From Anaerolineae bacterium (GTDB taxonomy: Bacteria; Chloroflexota; Anaerolineae; B4-G1; SLSP01): DNA of 64,000 bases. Under the pieces are notes generated by a model. The model made no database searches. It saw nothing but the letters and a program-made list of their open reading frames with translations, and was not told where the DNA came from. Below, in pieces: positions 25,666-34,632 of this stretch. The stretch covers positions 1-64,000 of the forward strand of contig JAPKMR010000006.1 of the NCBI GenBank assembly GCA_026645815.1. The letters run 5' to 3'. Each line of letters begins with the position of its first letter. Position 1 is the first letter of the stretch. A program made the position numbers and the translations under genes.

Positions 25666-26919
25666 GTGCGAAAAATTATCCTGCGTGACAGACGCAAATT
25701 ATCACCATTTAACGAACCCGCGCGTGATTTGAGCGTGTTGGGCAAACCCCTGTGGTTGCACCAGCGGGATATTTTGGCACGTTACACGACTGAAGAAGTT
25801 GAGGCAGATTCGCTTTCTGAGATTGGCAATGAGCGCATCGAGACGTTGGTCTATCGCGAGAACCTCTATTTCGACCAACCCTTCATTGATGATTTCATTG
25901 CCCGTGCACAGAAACTCGGTAAAGCCTGTCAGGTAGCCTTTGACCTGGACGACCCCGCTATTTCCCGGCACGCCATCTATTTACAGCGGGGTATTCGGCG
26001 TCAGGGAAATGTTTATGTCGCCGATCTTTGGTACTACCCCTATGGCGTGGATCCTGTAGTGCGCCCGCTGCTCATGCACACGGAACCGCGTGAAGCCGGG
26101 TATTATCATGTCCCTACCCACATGTCCAACGTTTATGGCGATCTTGTCTACCAACTGCCAACCAAAGCATTTTTATCCATCGAGCACTGGATTCATATCC
26201 TCTTTGCCAATGTCATGTTTGGTATCTTCTCCATCGGGGCGCGTTTTGAGCAGGCGCTGGAGAAGGACTTGGGACTCAATCTGCGCTTGCTGTGGCAGGC
26301 GATGTTGGAGCGCCGGCAATTGCTTGCCAGTACCCAGTTGGTTCAGATTGGCAAGAATTGTCAGATTGACCCGACGGCGGTTATTCAGGGACCCACCATT
26401 ATCGGCAATAATGTGACCATTGGCGCCGGTGCGCTGGTGGCTAATTGTGTTCTAGGCAACAATGTGAATATCTCTCACGGCTGCCAGCTGCTTTTGAGTG
26501 TGGTGGGCGACGGAACCTTTATGCCGTTCCGCGCCTCGTTATTCGAGTCAGTACTCATGGAAGACTGCATGGTGGCGCAGAATACCTGCCTGCAAATGTG
26601 TGTGGTGGGGCGGGGCACCTTTATCGGTGCAGGCAATACTTTCACCGATTTCAACCTCGTGCCCCATATTCCCATTCGTTCACATTTTGCCGGAAAATTG
26701 GAGAATACCGGAATGCCGGTGGTTGGCTCTGCGATCGGTCACAACGTGCGTATCGGCTCTGGAATGATTATTTTCCCGGCACGCATGATTGAATCGGATG
26801 TGATTTTGTTTGCTTCACCTGACCGGCGGGTGATTGACCGGAACATTAATTATGAAGATAGCGATCACTGGAAATTGCCGAATCCGGACGCCTCGCACCC
26901 ACGTCTCTATCCGCGCTAG
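25666..26919 (+). CDS. Left-handed beta-helix (hexapeptide repeat) protein with a novel N-terminal region
   Basis: A 417-residue protein beginning with GTG. Residues about 225-390 contain hexapeptide repeats (IDPTAVIQGPTIIGNNVTIGAGALVANCVLG and later VVGSAIGHNVRIGSGMIIFPA), forming a parallel beta-helix as in acyl- and nucleotidyltransferases. Residues 1-220 I do not recognise; they contain a hydrophobic stretch (IHILFANVMFGIFSIG) but no nucleotidyltransferase motif. It sits 12 bp after the V4R gene and 14 bp before the acyl-ACP reductase gene. An acyltransferase using the product of that reductase is one idea, without direct support. Confidence 0.7.
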   Translation: MRKIILRDRRKLSPFNEPARDLSVLGKPLWLHQRDILARYTTEEVEADSLSEIGNERIETLVYRENLYFDQPFIDDFIARAQKLGKACQVAFDLDDPAISRHAIYLQRGIRRQGNVYVADLWYYPYGVDPVVRPLLMHTEPREAGYYHVPTHMSNVYGDLVYQLPTKAFLSIEHWIHILFANVMFGIFSIGARFEQALEKDLGLNLRLLWQAMLERRQLLASTQLVQIGKNCQIDPTAVIQGPTIIGNNVTIGAGALVANCVLGNNVNISHGCQLLLSVVGDGTFMPFRASLFESVLMEDCMVAQNTCLQMCVVGRGTFIGAGNTFTDFNLVPHIPIRSHFAGKLENTGMPVVGSAIGHNVRIGSGMIIFPARMIESDVILFASPDRRVIDRNINYEDSDHWKLPNPDASHPRLYPR

Positions 26920-26933
26920 GATTCGGATGATTC

Positions 26934-28004
26934 ATGGACGCCTTTGCTTTCATCATCCATCCTTTGTCGCCGAAACGCGATGTGGCGCGCAAGTACCCAT
27001 TTTTAGGGCGTGTGTTGCCGGAGCCTGCGATTGATTTTTTCTCGCGGTTTTGGCCCCCTGTCCATATTTCACACGTCACTGGGGCTCGCTCGCTAGCAAC
27101 GGGTAAAGAGATCGAAGGATGGCTGATTGCTGTGCCGTATACGGTGCAGCGGATGTTGCACCTGCCGCCCGCGGAGGTCTATCGCAAGGTTATCGCCGCG
27201 GGGCGATTGGCTGAACGTCTGGGAGCGAAGATCTTGGGCCTGGGAGCCTATACCTCGGTGGTGGGAGATGGTGGGGTAACCATTGCCCGCGCCCTGGATA
27301 TCGCGGTAACGTCGGGTGATAGTTATACGGCGGCGCTGGCGATTCGTGCGGTACGTGAGGCACTGCGCCGTATGGATTACGATCCTGCGGCAATTACGCT
27401 TGCCGTCGTTGGCGCGACCGGTGCCATTGGTGGGGTGGTGGCTGAAGGCTTGGCTGGCGAGGTCGGTTCGTTGTTATTGATTGGCCGCGACCAACCGCGT
27501 TTGGAGTCTATCGCGGCGCGATTGCAGACTGCCGGCGCCAGAGATATTCAGCTTTCCACCGCAGTCGCTGATATTCAACGCGCGGAGGTGGTCATCACAG
27601 TGACCAGCGCGGGCGGAAATCTGGTACGTCCGGAATACCTGCGACGCGGTGCCGTGGTCTGCGATGTCTCACGCCCGCGGGATGTATCATGGCAGGTGGC
27701 GCAGGCACGGGATGACGTGCTTGTCTTTGATGGTGGACTGGTGCAGGTGCCTGGAGCAGTGGACTTCGGTTTTGACTATGGCCCCCCATCGGCACTGACG
27801 TTCGGTTGTGTGGCTGAGACCATGGCACTGGCACTGGAAGGCCGCTTCGAGGATTATTCCTTGGGGAAAGATTTATCCGTTGAACGGATGCAGGAAATAG
27901 ATGCATTGGCTGAAAAACATGGGTTCCGGCTAGCCGCATTGCGCAGTTTTGAGCACGAGCTACCGGAAGAAACCATTGCGAGTGTTAAGGCGAATTACCA
28001 TTGA
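26934..28004 (+). CDS. Long-chain acyl-[acyl carrier protein] reductase homologue
   Basis: A 356-residue homologue of cyanobacterial acyl-ACP reductase, which makes fatty aldehydes from acyl-ACP with NADPH. Shared features are the KILGLGAYTSVVGDGGVTIA block, AVTSGDSYTAALAIRAV, the Rossmann loop VVGATGAIGG and TFGCVAETMALALEGRFEDYS, in which Cys292 lies where the cyanobacterial active-site cysteine is found (near residue 294). Length matches. No aldehyde-deformylating oxygenase is nearby, so alkane synthesis is not implied; the aldehyde could be reduced, oxidised or transferred. Gene order with signalling genes is unusual for this enzyme. Confidence 0.82.
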   Translation: MDAFAFIIHPLSPKRDVARKYPFLGRVLPEPAIDFFSRFWPPVHISHVTGARSLATGKEIEGWLIAVPYTVQRMLHLPPAEVYRKVIAAGRLAERLGAKILGLGAYTSVVGDGGVTIARALDIAVTSGDSYTAALAIRAVREALRRMDYDPAAITLAVVGATGAIGGVVAEGLAGEVGSLLLIGRDQPRLESIAARLQTAGARDIQLSTAVADIQRAEVVITVTSAGGNLVRPEYLRRGAVVCDVSRPRDVSWQVAQARDDVLVFDGGLVQVPGAVDFGFDYGPPSALTFGCVAETMALALEGRFEDYSLGKDLSVERMQEIDALAEKHGFRLAALRSFEHELPEETIASVKANYH

Positions 28005-28060
28005 CTCTCTCGTTGAACAAGCAGCCTGGTCCGTTTAGGGCTTAGGGTAGGAGGTAGGCT

Positions 28061-28954
28061 ATGAGCGAAGGTCGTATTCTGGTAGTGGAAGATGATTCTG
28101 ATATCTCTAACATGCTGCAGCTGTATTTCCGCTCGTTGGAATACGAAGTGCATGTCGCGCCGCGTGGAAGCCTTGCTCTTGATATGACGCGGCAATTATT
28201 GCCGAACGTCATCGTCCTGGATATCATGTTGCCCGATATTGATGGCTACGAGGTCTGCCGTCAGTTGCGCACCAATTTGCGCACGAGCCACATTCCCATC
28301 CTCTTTCTCACGCAGAAGGACGAGCGCAGCGATAAAATCCACGGCCTGGAATTGGGCGCCGATGACTATATCACTAAGCCTTTCGATGTCGAGGAATTGC
28401 GTTTGCGGGTCAGGAATACCATCAAACGCGCTGAGGTTGAGAGCCTGACCAGTCCGACTACCGGTTTGCCCAGTGGCAGGCTGATTGAACAGCAGCTCCG
28501 GCAGCTTTTGCGACTGGCCGATTGGGGGATTCTCTACATTGCTATTTCCGGTTTGGATGCCTTCAATGAAGTCTATGGATTTGTCGCGGGTGAGGAAGTC
28601 CTGCGTTTCACAGCGCTGGCGCTCAGCGAGACAGTTGAGCACCTTGGTTCTGCCGAGGATTTTATTGGCCATATCGGTGGGGATAATTTCATCGTGATTA
28701 CCCGCAAAACACTCGCTAATCAGCTTAAAGAGGAACTGGAGCGGCGTTTTGAGGAGAATGTGGGCACGCACTACGACTTTATGACCCGTATGCAGGGCTA
28801 TTTAGTCGTTCGTGATAACGATGGCGAAGAAAAGCAGGTCCCGCTGATGCGCTTACAAATTGGCGTGCTTACGGCGGATGAAGGTCCTTTCACGGATATT
28901 CGTGAAGTGACGGAGGCAGCAGCTGAGGCGCGCAGGCGAGTTCGGAAGGCCTGA
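28061..28954 (+). CDS. Response regulator with a degenerate GGDEF domain
   Basis: A 297-residue protein. Residues 1-125 are a receiver with acidic pocket EDD, phospho-acceptor Asp54 (VLDIMLPDIDG) and the conserved Thr/Lys region (FLTQKD, ITKPFD). Residues about 135-290 follow the GGDEF fold, but the signature reads GGDNF and the region LSGLDAFNEVYGF-like replaces the usual substrate-binding stretch. A working diguanylate cyclase needs a glutamate or aspartate in the fourth position, so this domain is probably inactive or a GTP/c-di-GMP sensor. It is 93 bp before the hybrid kinase gene, its likely phosphate source. Confidence 0.83.
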   Translation: MSEGRILVVEDDSDISNMLQLYFRSLEYEVHVAPRGSLALDMTRQLLPNVIVLDIMLPDIDGYEVCRQLRTNLRTSHIPILFLTQKDERSDKIHGLELGADDYITKPFDVEELRLRVRNTIKRAEVESLTSPTTGLPSGRLIEQQLRQLLRLADWGILYIAISGLDAFNEVYGFVAGEEVLRFTALALSETVEHLGSAEDFIGHIGGDNFIVITRKTLANQLKEELERRFEENVGTHYDFMTRMQGYLVVRDNDGEEKQVPLMRLQIGVLTADEGPFTDIREVTEAAAEARRRVRKA

Positions 28955-29047
28955 TCCGGTGAATGGGAGCAATGGGGTGCGTTTTCAGAGCAAGGGCGAC
29001 CGTTTGAAGGCTCATCAAAGACACATTAGCAGGGCAAGTAGAAGGTT

Positions 29048-32000
29048 ATGCGCGAGCGTTTAGAGTCATTTCAGCCAGGATGGGGCGCGGTAATACTGAG
29101 CGGCGCTTTGGTATTGTTGCTGCTCTACACCGGCATGCAGCCCTTGGGGTTGTATTTGCTGATTTTGCCGGCGGCTTTAGGTGGCTTGTTGTGGAAACGC
29201 CGTGCGTGGCCCCTGGTTCCGATTCTATTTGCGTTGGCAATCCCTGTGTTGTTCCAAAAATCCACTCTGCTGCTCGATTGGTTATACGCGGGGATTCTGG
29301 CGGGAGCTGCTGCGGCGTTGACGTCAGTGTGGCAAATGCAAGTGCAGCGCACCCGCGAAGCGGAGCAAGAGGTGGCGCGACGGTTGGATTCTGAAGGAGC
29401 GTTGCGACGGATCATTCAGGAAATCGCCAGCACCCTCGATTTGGGACGTATTCTGCAACTCGTGCTTGAAGAAGCGCTCAACTTCACCCAGGCTGATGCG
29501 GGAATGATTTGGCTCTGGCGGGAAGAGCAACCCGCGGTGGCGCTGGCTCAGGGTTATGATGCTGCGACGCTGGCAGCTTTTGAGGATTTGCTCGCTCATC
29601 ACGAAAACGATCCGACGATGGTTGCGTTCATGCGCCAGCCTGTCACGCGTTATGTGCCGGATATTGCCGATTTGCGCTCAACGCCTGCACACCACGCAGG
29701 CATGCGTACGGAACTGTGGTCACCGGTCTTCTACGAGGGGCGTCTGGCGGCTATCATTGTCTTGCATTCCCGGCAGCCCCATGCTTTGACTCCTGCGATG
29801 GTGGATTTTGTGGAGGGTTTGGCGGCACAAACTGCGTTGGCTGTGGGTAATGACCAGCGTTATCAGGAGCAGTTGCTGCGGGGCAACCTGATGCGCCAGC
29901 GTGCTGAGCAAATGCGGCTGTTATTGGAAGCTGCGCGGACTATGCGTTCGGATCGCCCTTTGGATGATACTCTGTTGGATATGGCTTATGCCACTCAAGA
30001 AGCCGTGGGCTACGAAGTCGTGCTCATTAGCGTCTTAGAAGGTGCGATGGTCCGGCGTGTGGCAGCCGCTGGAATGCCACTGGCGGACCTGGAACGTCTC
30101 AAGCAGGTGCGTCGCCCCTGGGAGCAGATTGCCCGATTGCTACAAGACCGGTTTCGCATGGGTAACTGTTACTATATCCCGGCTGAGCAACAACACATCT
30201 GGCGCGGCGAAATTGATGTCTTTGAACCGCAGGCCGTTGCTATCGAGGCGCGTGCCCCCGGCAGGTGGCATCCACAAGACATGTTGCTTGTCCCTCTCTA
30301 CAGTCCGCAAGGAGATGTGCTGGGGCATTTGTCAGTAGACGCGCCGCTTGATGGGCGTGCGCCCACCCGCACATCATTGGAAGTCTTGGAACTATTTGCG
30401 GCGCAAATTGGCGTTGCCATTGCCAATAACCGCCTGGTGCAGAACCTGCAGTTGCAACTGAACACCTTGATGCTGCTCAACGAGCTGAGCCGTTCGATTA
30501 CCACCAAGTTGGATCTTTCTATGGTTCTCAACACGGTGGCGCAGGCAGTCACCAATTTGCTGGGCTATGATTATGCAACTGTCCATTTGCAGTCCAGGGG
30601 TCAGACAACCCTTACGCCGCGCGCTTCATCCGGTTATGATTTGAATTTCCTCGGCGAAGATCTTGGAGTAGAGCCGGGCGTAGGGCTTATCGGTGCGGTA
30701 GTTGCGTCTGGAATGCCCCTGGCATTGGATGATGTGAATAGCGATCCGCGTTTTGTTGCCGGTACACTGCCCGTAGGATCGGCTTTGCTCGTGCCGCTTC
30801 AGGTTGAGGGGCATACCGTCGGAGTCTTGAGCGCAGAACGCCGGCAGACGGGTGCTATCGAGCCGATTCAAGTGGCTACACTCACCATGCTTGCCGATCA
30901 AATCTCGGTGGCGGTGGAAAATGCGCAGCTGTTCGAGGAAGTAAAGAACTTCTCGGTAGAGTTGGAACGCCGTGTAGAAGAACGCACCGCAGAACTCGGG
31001 GATGCTCTGGGTAGCCTGCGTAATGAGCGCGACCGCTCGACGATCCTGTATGAAATCGCCTCGGGCCTGGTTGCCAGTTTGGATATTGATCGGGTGTTGC
31101 ATAAAACGGTCTCAATGCTCAAGGATGCCGTGCATGCTGAGCGCGCCACGGTATTGCTCCTGGATATCAACACAGGCCATTTACAGCACCGGGCTTCCGT
31201 AGGTGGAGAAAAATCAGTCCCGCCGGGCGGCGTGCGGGCCGTCTACAATCGCAACGAGGGGCTGGTTGGCTGGGTTCTGAAGAACCGGCAGTCCGCCGTT
31301 GTGCCGGATGTCAGCGTTGATGAGCGCTGGATTCCCATCGCTGATAACACGCGCTCTGTGTTAGCGGTGCCCATCATGGCGGCAGATGAAACCGCAGGGG
31401 TAATTTTCCTGCATTCTGAAGAATTGGCAGCGTTTGATGTTGGCGACCAGCGCTTGGTGGAGGCAGCTGCGGTGCAAGTGGGACACGCGCTCAACAATGC
31501 CGAACTGTACCGCTTGATTCGTGAGCAGGCAGAGCGTGTGGGTGTGATGTTGCGCACGCAACAAAATGAGGGCGCTCGTAGCCAGGCTATTCTTGAAGGT
31601 ATTGCCGATGGTGTGTTGGTAGCAGATGCTGCAGGAAAGATCATTTTGTTCAATGCTGCGGCGGAGCGGATCCTGGCTTTGGGCCGGAATCAGGCAGTCG
31701 GGCGTTCCTTGAACGATGTATTAGGGCTATACGGCTCCAAGGTGCGCGGTTGGTTGGAGCAGGTCGAGGTGTGGCAGGCACAACCGGCAAGCTATCAGAG
31801 CGGCGAATTCCTATCGGATCGCCTGGAGATTGGGCGGCAAGTGGTGAGCATGCACCTTTCCCCGGTGATTTCGCCGAACCGCGAATTCCTGGGAGTTGTA
31901 TCGGCATTCCGTGATATCACTGCCGAAGTTGAGGCCGACCGCGCTAAGACGGAATTTGTCTCCACCGTCTCGCATGAGTTGCGCACTCCCATGACCTCGG

Positions 32001-33421
32001 TGAAGGGTTATGTGGATTTACTGCTCATGGGCGCTACCGGTACACTCAATGAGATGCAGTTACAATTCCTCAATGTCATTCGCACTAATGCTGACCGGTT
32101 GACGAGCCTGGTCAATGACCTGCTGGATATGTCGCGCATCGAGGGCGGCAAGGTGGAACTTAACTGCCGCGCGGTGGATATGAGCGAATTGATCTCTCAG
32201 GTGGTCTTGACGCTTACGCCCAAGATTGAAGAGAAAGGGCTGCGCATTCACACGGTCGCGCCTTCGATGCTGCCCATGGTATGGGGTGATCCTGATCGTG
32301 TGGTGCAGATTCTGACCAATCTGGTGGGCAATGCTTATAAATACACCCCGGTAGGGGGTGAGGTGACGGTTCAGGCCTATGTAAAAGAGGAGATGCTTCA
32401 CGTTGCCGTGATGGATACGGGCATTGGTATCTCGCCTGAGGATCAAAGCCGTATTTTCTCGCGCTTCTATCGTGTGGATGATCCACTGGTGTTGGAAGCG
32501 GGCGGCACGGGCTTGGGACTGGCGATTACGGCTTCGCTCGTGCAGATGCACGGCGGACGCATTTTCGTTGAGAGCGAACCTGGGGAAGGGAGTATCTTCA
32601 CCGCGACATTCCCGCTGGCAGAGGGCGAACCTACCGAACCGGTGGGGCAACCTCCTGTGAGCTTCGGAGTGAATTTGGGAGCCACGATTTTGGTCGTGGA
32701 GGATGACCCTGAGGTCGCTGAGTTGCTGCGGCTTACCCTGGAACATGAAGGACACCGGGTCCTGTTGGCGAATTCGGGTGAGACAGCGCTCCATCTGGCG
32801 CGGACGGAGCAACCGGATTTGATTTCACTGGATATTCGTCTGCCCGATTTGGATGGCTTTGAGGTTCTGCAATTACTTAAGCGCAATCCGGATACGGCAG
32901 CGATTCCGGTGGTGATCGTCTCTGTTGTCTTCGATAAAGATCGCGGCTTGCGACTGGGTGCGGTGGATTATTTCACCAAACCATTGGATGAGCCGCGATT
33001 ATTGCAGGTCATCAATGGCGTCCTATCTAGCAAGGGGACGGTGCTGGTGGTGGATGATGACCGCGACACCTTGAATCTGCTGCGCACCGCGCTCCGCGCG
33101 CAAGGCTTGCAGGTGCGGACCGCCACACGTGGGGAGCGTGCCTTGCGAGTGGTACAGGAGCACCCGCCGGCTTTGATTATGTTGGACTTGCACCTGCCAG
33201 GTATGGATGGCTATCAGGTGTTGAAGGCATTGAAGCAAAACCCTGATACGGCTAGTATTCCCGTGGTGGTGATGACGGGTTTTTCGAATCCGGAAGATGG
33301 AGTCCCGCCCGAGCTTGAGGCGCTGGGCGCAATGCGTTTCGTGACTAAGCCCTTCTCGATGGAAGATCTAGGTGCGGAGATTTCCCGCCTGGTAGAAGGC
33401 GCGAGTGGGAAGAAGGAGTGA
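29048..33421 (+). CDS. GAF-rich hybrid sensor histidine kinase with two receiver domains
   Basis: A 1457-residue kinase. Order: three or four membrane helices (about 15-95), GAF-like domains at about 117-267, 286-464, 476-631 and 664-822 (with a coiled coil between the third and fourth), a PAS domain (846-959), HisKA with phospho-acceptor His976 (SHELRTPMTSVKG), HATPase (NLVGNAYKYTP, DTGIGISPED, GGTGLGLAI) and two C-terminal receivers with Asp1262 and Asp1380. Four GAF domains imply sensing of several small molecules or redox states. Three receiver proteins or domains in series suggest a phosphorelay with the single-domain regulator that follows 3 bp later. Confidence 0.9.
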   Translation: MRERLESFQPGWGAVILSGALVLLLLYTGMQPLGLYLLILPAALGGLLWKRRAWPLVPILFALAIPVLFQKSTLLLDWLYAGILAGAAAALTSVWQMQVQRTREAEQEVARRLDSEGALRRIIQEIASTLDLGRILQLVLEEALNFTQADAGMIWLWREEQPAVALAQGYDAATLAAFEDLLAHHENDPTMVAFMRQPVTRYVPDIADLRSTPAHHAGMRTELWSPVFYEGRLAAIIVLHSRQPHALTPAMVDFVEGLAAQTALAVGNDQRYQEQLLRGNLMRQRAEQMRLLLEAARTMRSDRPLDDTLLDMAYATQEAVGYEVVLISVLEGAMVRRVAAAGMPLADLERLKQVRRPWEQIARLLQDRFRMGNCYYIPAEQQHIWRGEIDVFEPQAVAIEARAPGRWHPQDMLLVPLYSPQGDVLGHLSVDAPLDGRAPTRTSLEVLELFAAQIGVAIANNRLVQNLQLQLNTLMLLNELSRSITTKLDLSMVLNTVAQAVTNLLGYDYATVHLQSRGQTTLTPRASSGYDLNFLGEDLGVEPGVGLIGAVVASGMPLALDDVNSDPRFVAGTLPVGSALLVPLQVEGHTVGVLSAERRQTGAIEPIQVATLTMLADQISVAVENAQLFEEVKNFSVELERRVEERTAELGDALGSLRNERDRSTILYEIASGLVASLDIDRVLHKTVSMLKDAVHAERATVLLLDINTGHLQHRASVGGEKSVPPGGVRAVYNRNEGLVGWVLKNRQSAVVPDVSVDERWIPIADNTRSVLAVPIMAADETAGVIFLHSEELAAFDVGDQRLVEAAAVQVGHALNNAELYRLIREQAERVGVMLRTQQNEGARSQAILEGIADGVLVADAAGKIILFNAAAERILALGRNQAVGRSLNDVLGLYGSKVRGWLEQVEVWQAQPASYQSGEFLSDRLEIGRQVVSMHLSPVISPNREFLGVVSAFRDITAEVEADRAKTEFVSTVSHELRTPMTSVKGYVDLLLMGATGTLNEMQLQFLNVIRTNADRLTSLVNDLLDMSRIEGGKVELNCRAVDMSELISQVVLTLTPKIEEKGLRIHTVAPSMLPMVWGDPDRVVQILTNLVGNAYKYTPVGGEVTVQAYVKEEMLHVAVMDTGIGISPEDQSRIFSRFYRVDDPLVLEAGGTGLGLAITASLVQMHGGRIFVESEPGEGSIFTATFPLAEGEPTEPVGQPPVSFGVNLGATILVVEDDPEVAELLRLTLEHEGHRVLLANSGETALHLARTEQPDLISLDIRLPDLDGFEVLQLLKRNPDTAAIPVVIVSVVFDKDRGLRLGAVDYFTKPLDEPRLLQVINGVLSSKGTVLVVDDDRDTLNLLRTALRAQGLQVRTATRGERALRVVQEHPPALIMLDLHLPGMDGYQVLKALKQNPDTASIPVVVMTGFSNPEDGVPPELEALGAMRFVTKPFSMEDLGAEISRLVEGASGKKE

Positions 33422-33424
33422 GTT

Positions 33425-33802
33425 ATGGTGAAAATCCTTGTGGCAGAAGATGAACGTGATATTCGCGAGCTGATCGCTTTTACACTGCGTTTTGCCGGTT
33501 TCGAGGTGGAACTGGCGGTGAATGGCGCCGATGCGGTGGAGAAAGCCCCGCAGGTAAAACCGGATTTGATCTTGATGGATGTGCGCATGCCGCGGATGAC
33601 GGGTTATCAGGCGTGTGCGGCGCTGATGCAGATTCCAGAAATGCAGACGACTCCTGTCGTCTTCCTTTCAGCCAAGGGCCAAGAAAGTGAGATTCAAGAG
33701 GGTCTGAGCGCGGGCGCGACGCAGTACATTCTTAAGCCTTTTGCACCTGATGAGTTGATCAAACAAGTGAAGCAAATCCTGCAGCAGCACGGTAAGGCGT
33801 AA
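33425..33802 (+). CDS. Single-domain response regulator
   Basis: A 125-residue receiver with no output domain. It has the acidic pair AEDE near the N-terminus, phospho-acceptor Asp52 (LILMDVRMPRMTG), a conserved Ser (FLSAKG) and the switch lysine in ILKPF. Being 3 bp after the hybrid kinase gene, it is likely its direct partner, acting as a shuttle or by binding a protein target, in the way of CheY or Spo0F. Confidence 0.88.
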   Translation: MVKILVAEDERDIRELIAFTLRFAGFEVELAVNGADAVEKAPQVKPDLILMDVRMPRMTGYQACAALMQIPEMQTTPVVFLSAKGQESEIQEGLSAGATQYILKPFAPDELIKQVKQILQQHGKA

Positions 33803-33821
33803 TTTTTAGGGGTATGATCGG

Positions 33822-34610
33822 ATGAGTGCCGTCATTCTGGAAAGCAGCCTCGCCCATTATGAGGCTTTGGGCCGCGGTAAGCCGCTGCTCTTCCTGCATG
33901 GCTGGCTGGGTTCATGGCGCTATTGGGTGCCCTCAATGGTCGCCCTATCCTCATCCTATCGCGCTTATGCACTGGATTTCTGGGGCTTTGGGGATTCCGA
34001 CAAGAACCGTGAGCGCTACTCCATTGATAGTTATGTGGCGCAAGTAGCGCTGTTTATGCAGCAAATGGGACTGCCCCAGATTCCTCTGGTAGGGCACGGT
34101 CTCGGCGGACTGGTTGCCTTGCACTTTGCACAACGTTATCCAAATCAGGTAGAGCAATTGCTGTTGACCAACGTCCCCTTTGCCGCCGAGAGCATGAGCC
34201 GCACCTTGACCGGTTTTGGCGGCGGTGAGAACCCTGCGGCACGCATTCTGGGGCGGCGCCTCAACGAATATCAGGAAGTTGCTTTGGAAGCCGCGAAAAC
34301 CGATGGGGATGCTGTGCTCAATACCTTGCGTAATGCGGCACATCATGACTTGGGTCTGCTACTCGAAGACCTGGATATGCCGGTCATGTTCTTGTATGGC
34401 ACCCAGGATCCACTCATTCAGGTTCCCGTGGATGGAGTGATGGATGAGCTGGAGGAGAATGTCAACATCCTATTGATGGATGGCGTACAACATTTCCCGA
34501 TGTTGGAGGACACCAGCAAGTTCACCCGGTTGGTGTTGGATTTTCTCATTCATCGGGATAATTGGGATGCAATTGAAGTTAAGGCTGAATGGCGCCGGCG
34601 AATGCGTTGA
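33822..34610 (+). CDS. Alpha/beta-hydrolase paralogue lacking the nucleophile serine
   Basis: A 262-residue protein closely similar to the hydrolase at 24200-24985 (shared HYEA.GRGKP, LHxWLGSW.YW.P, YALDFWGFG.S). The nucleophile elbow here reads GHGLGG, with Gly93 where Ser is required, read clearly from codons GGG CAC GGT CTC GGC. The acid (YGTQDPLI) and histidine (GVQHFPMLED) regions remain, as does the oxyanion HGW. It is therefore probably a catalytically dead binding protein, perhaps controlling the active paralogue or sensing its substrate. It follows the lone receiver by 19 bp. Confidence 0.82.
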   Translation: MSAVILESSLAHYEALGRGKPLLFLHGWLGSWRYWVPSMVALSSSYRAYALDFWGFGDSDKNRERYSIDSYVAQVALFMQQMGLPQIPLVGHGLGGLVALHFAQRYPNQVEQLLLTNVPFAAESMSRTLTGFGGGENPAARILGRRLNEYQEVALEAAKTDGDAVLNTLRNAAHHDLGLLLEDLDMPVMFLYGTQDPLIQVPVDGVMDELEENVNILLMDGVQHFPMLEDTSKFTRLVLDFLIHRDNWDAIEVKAEWRRRMR

Positions 34611-34632
34611 GCCTGCGCCGGTGAGAAAAACC

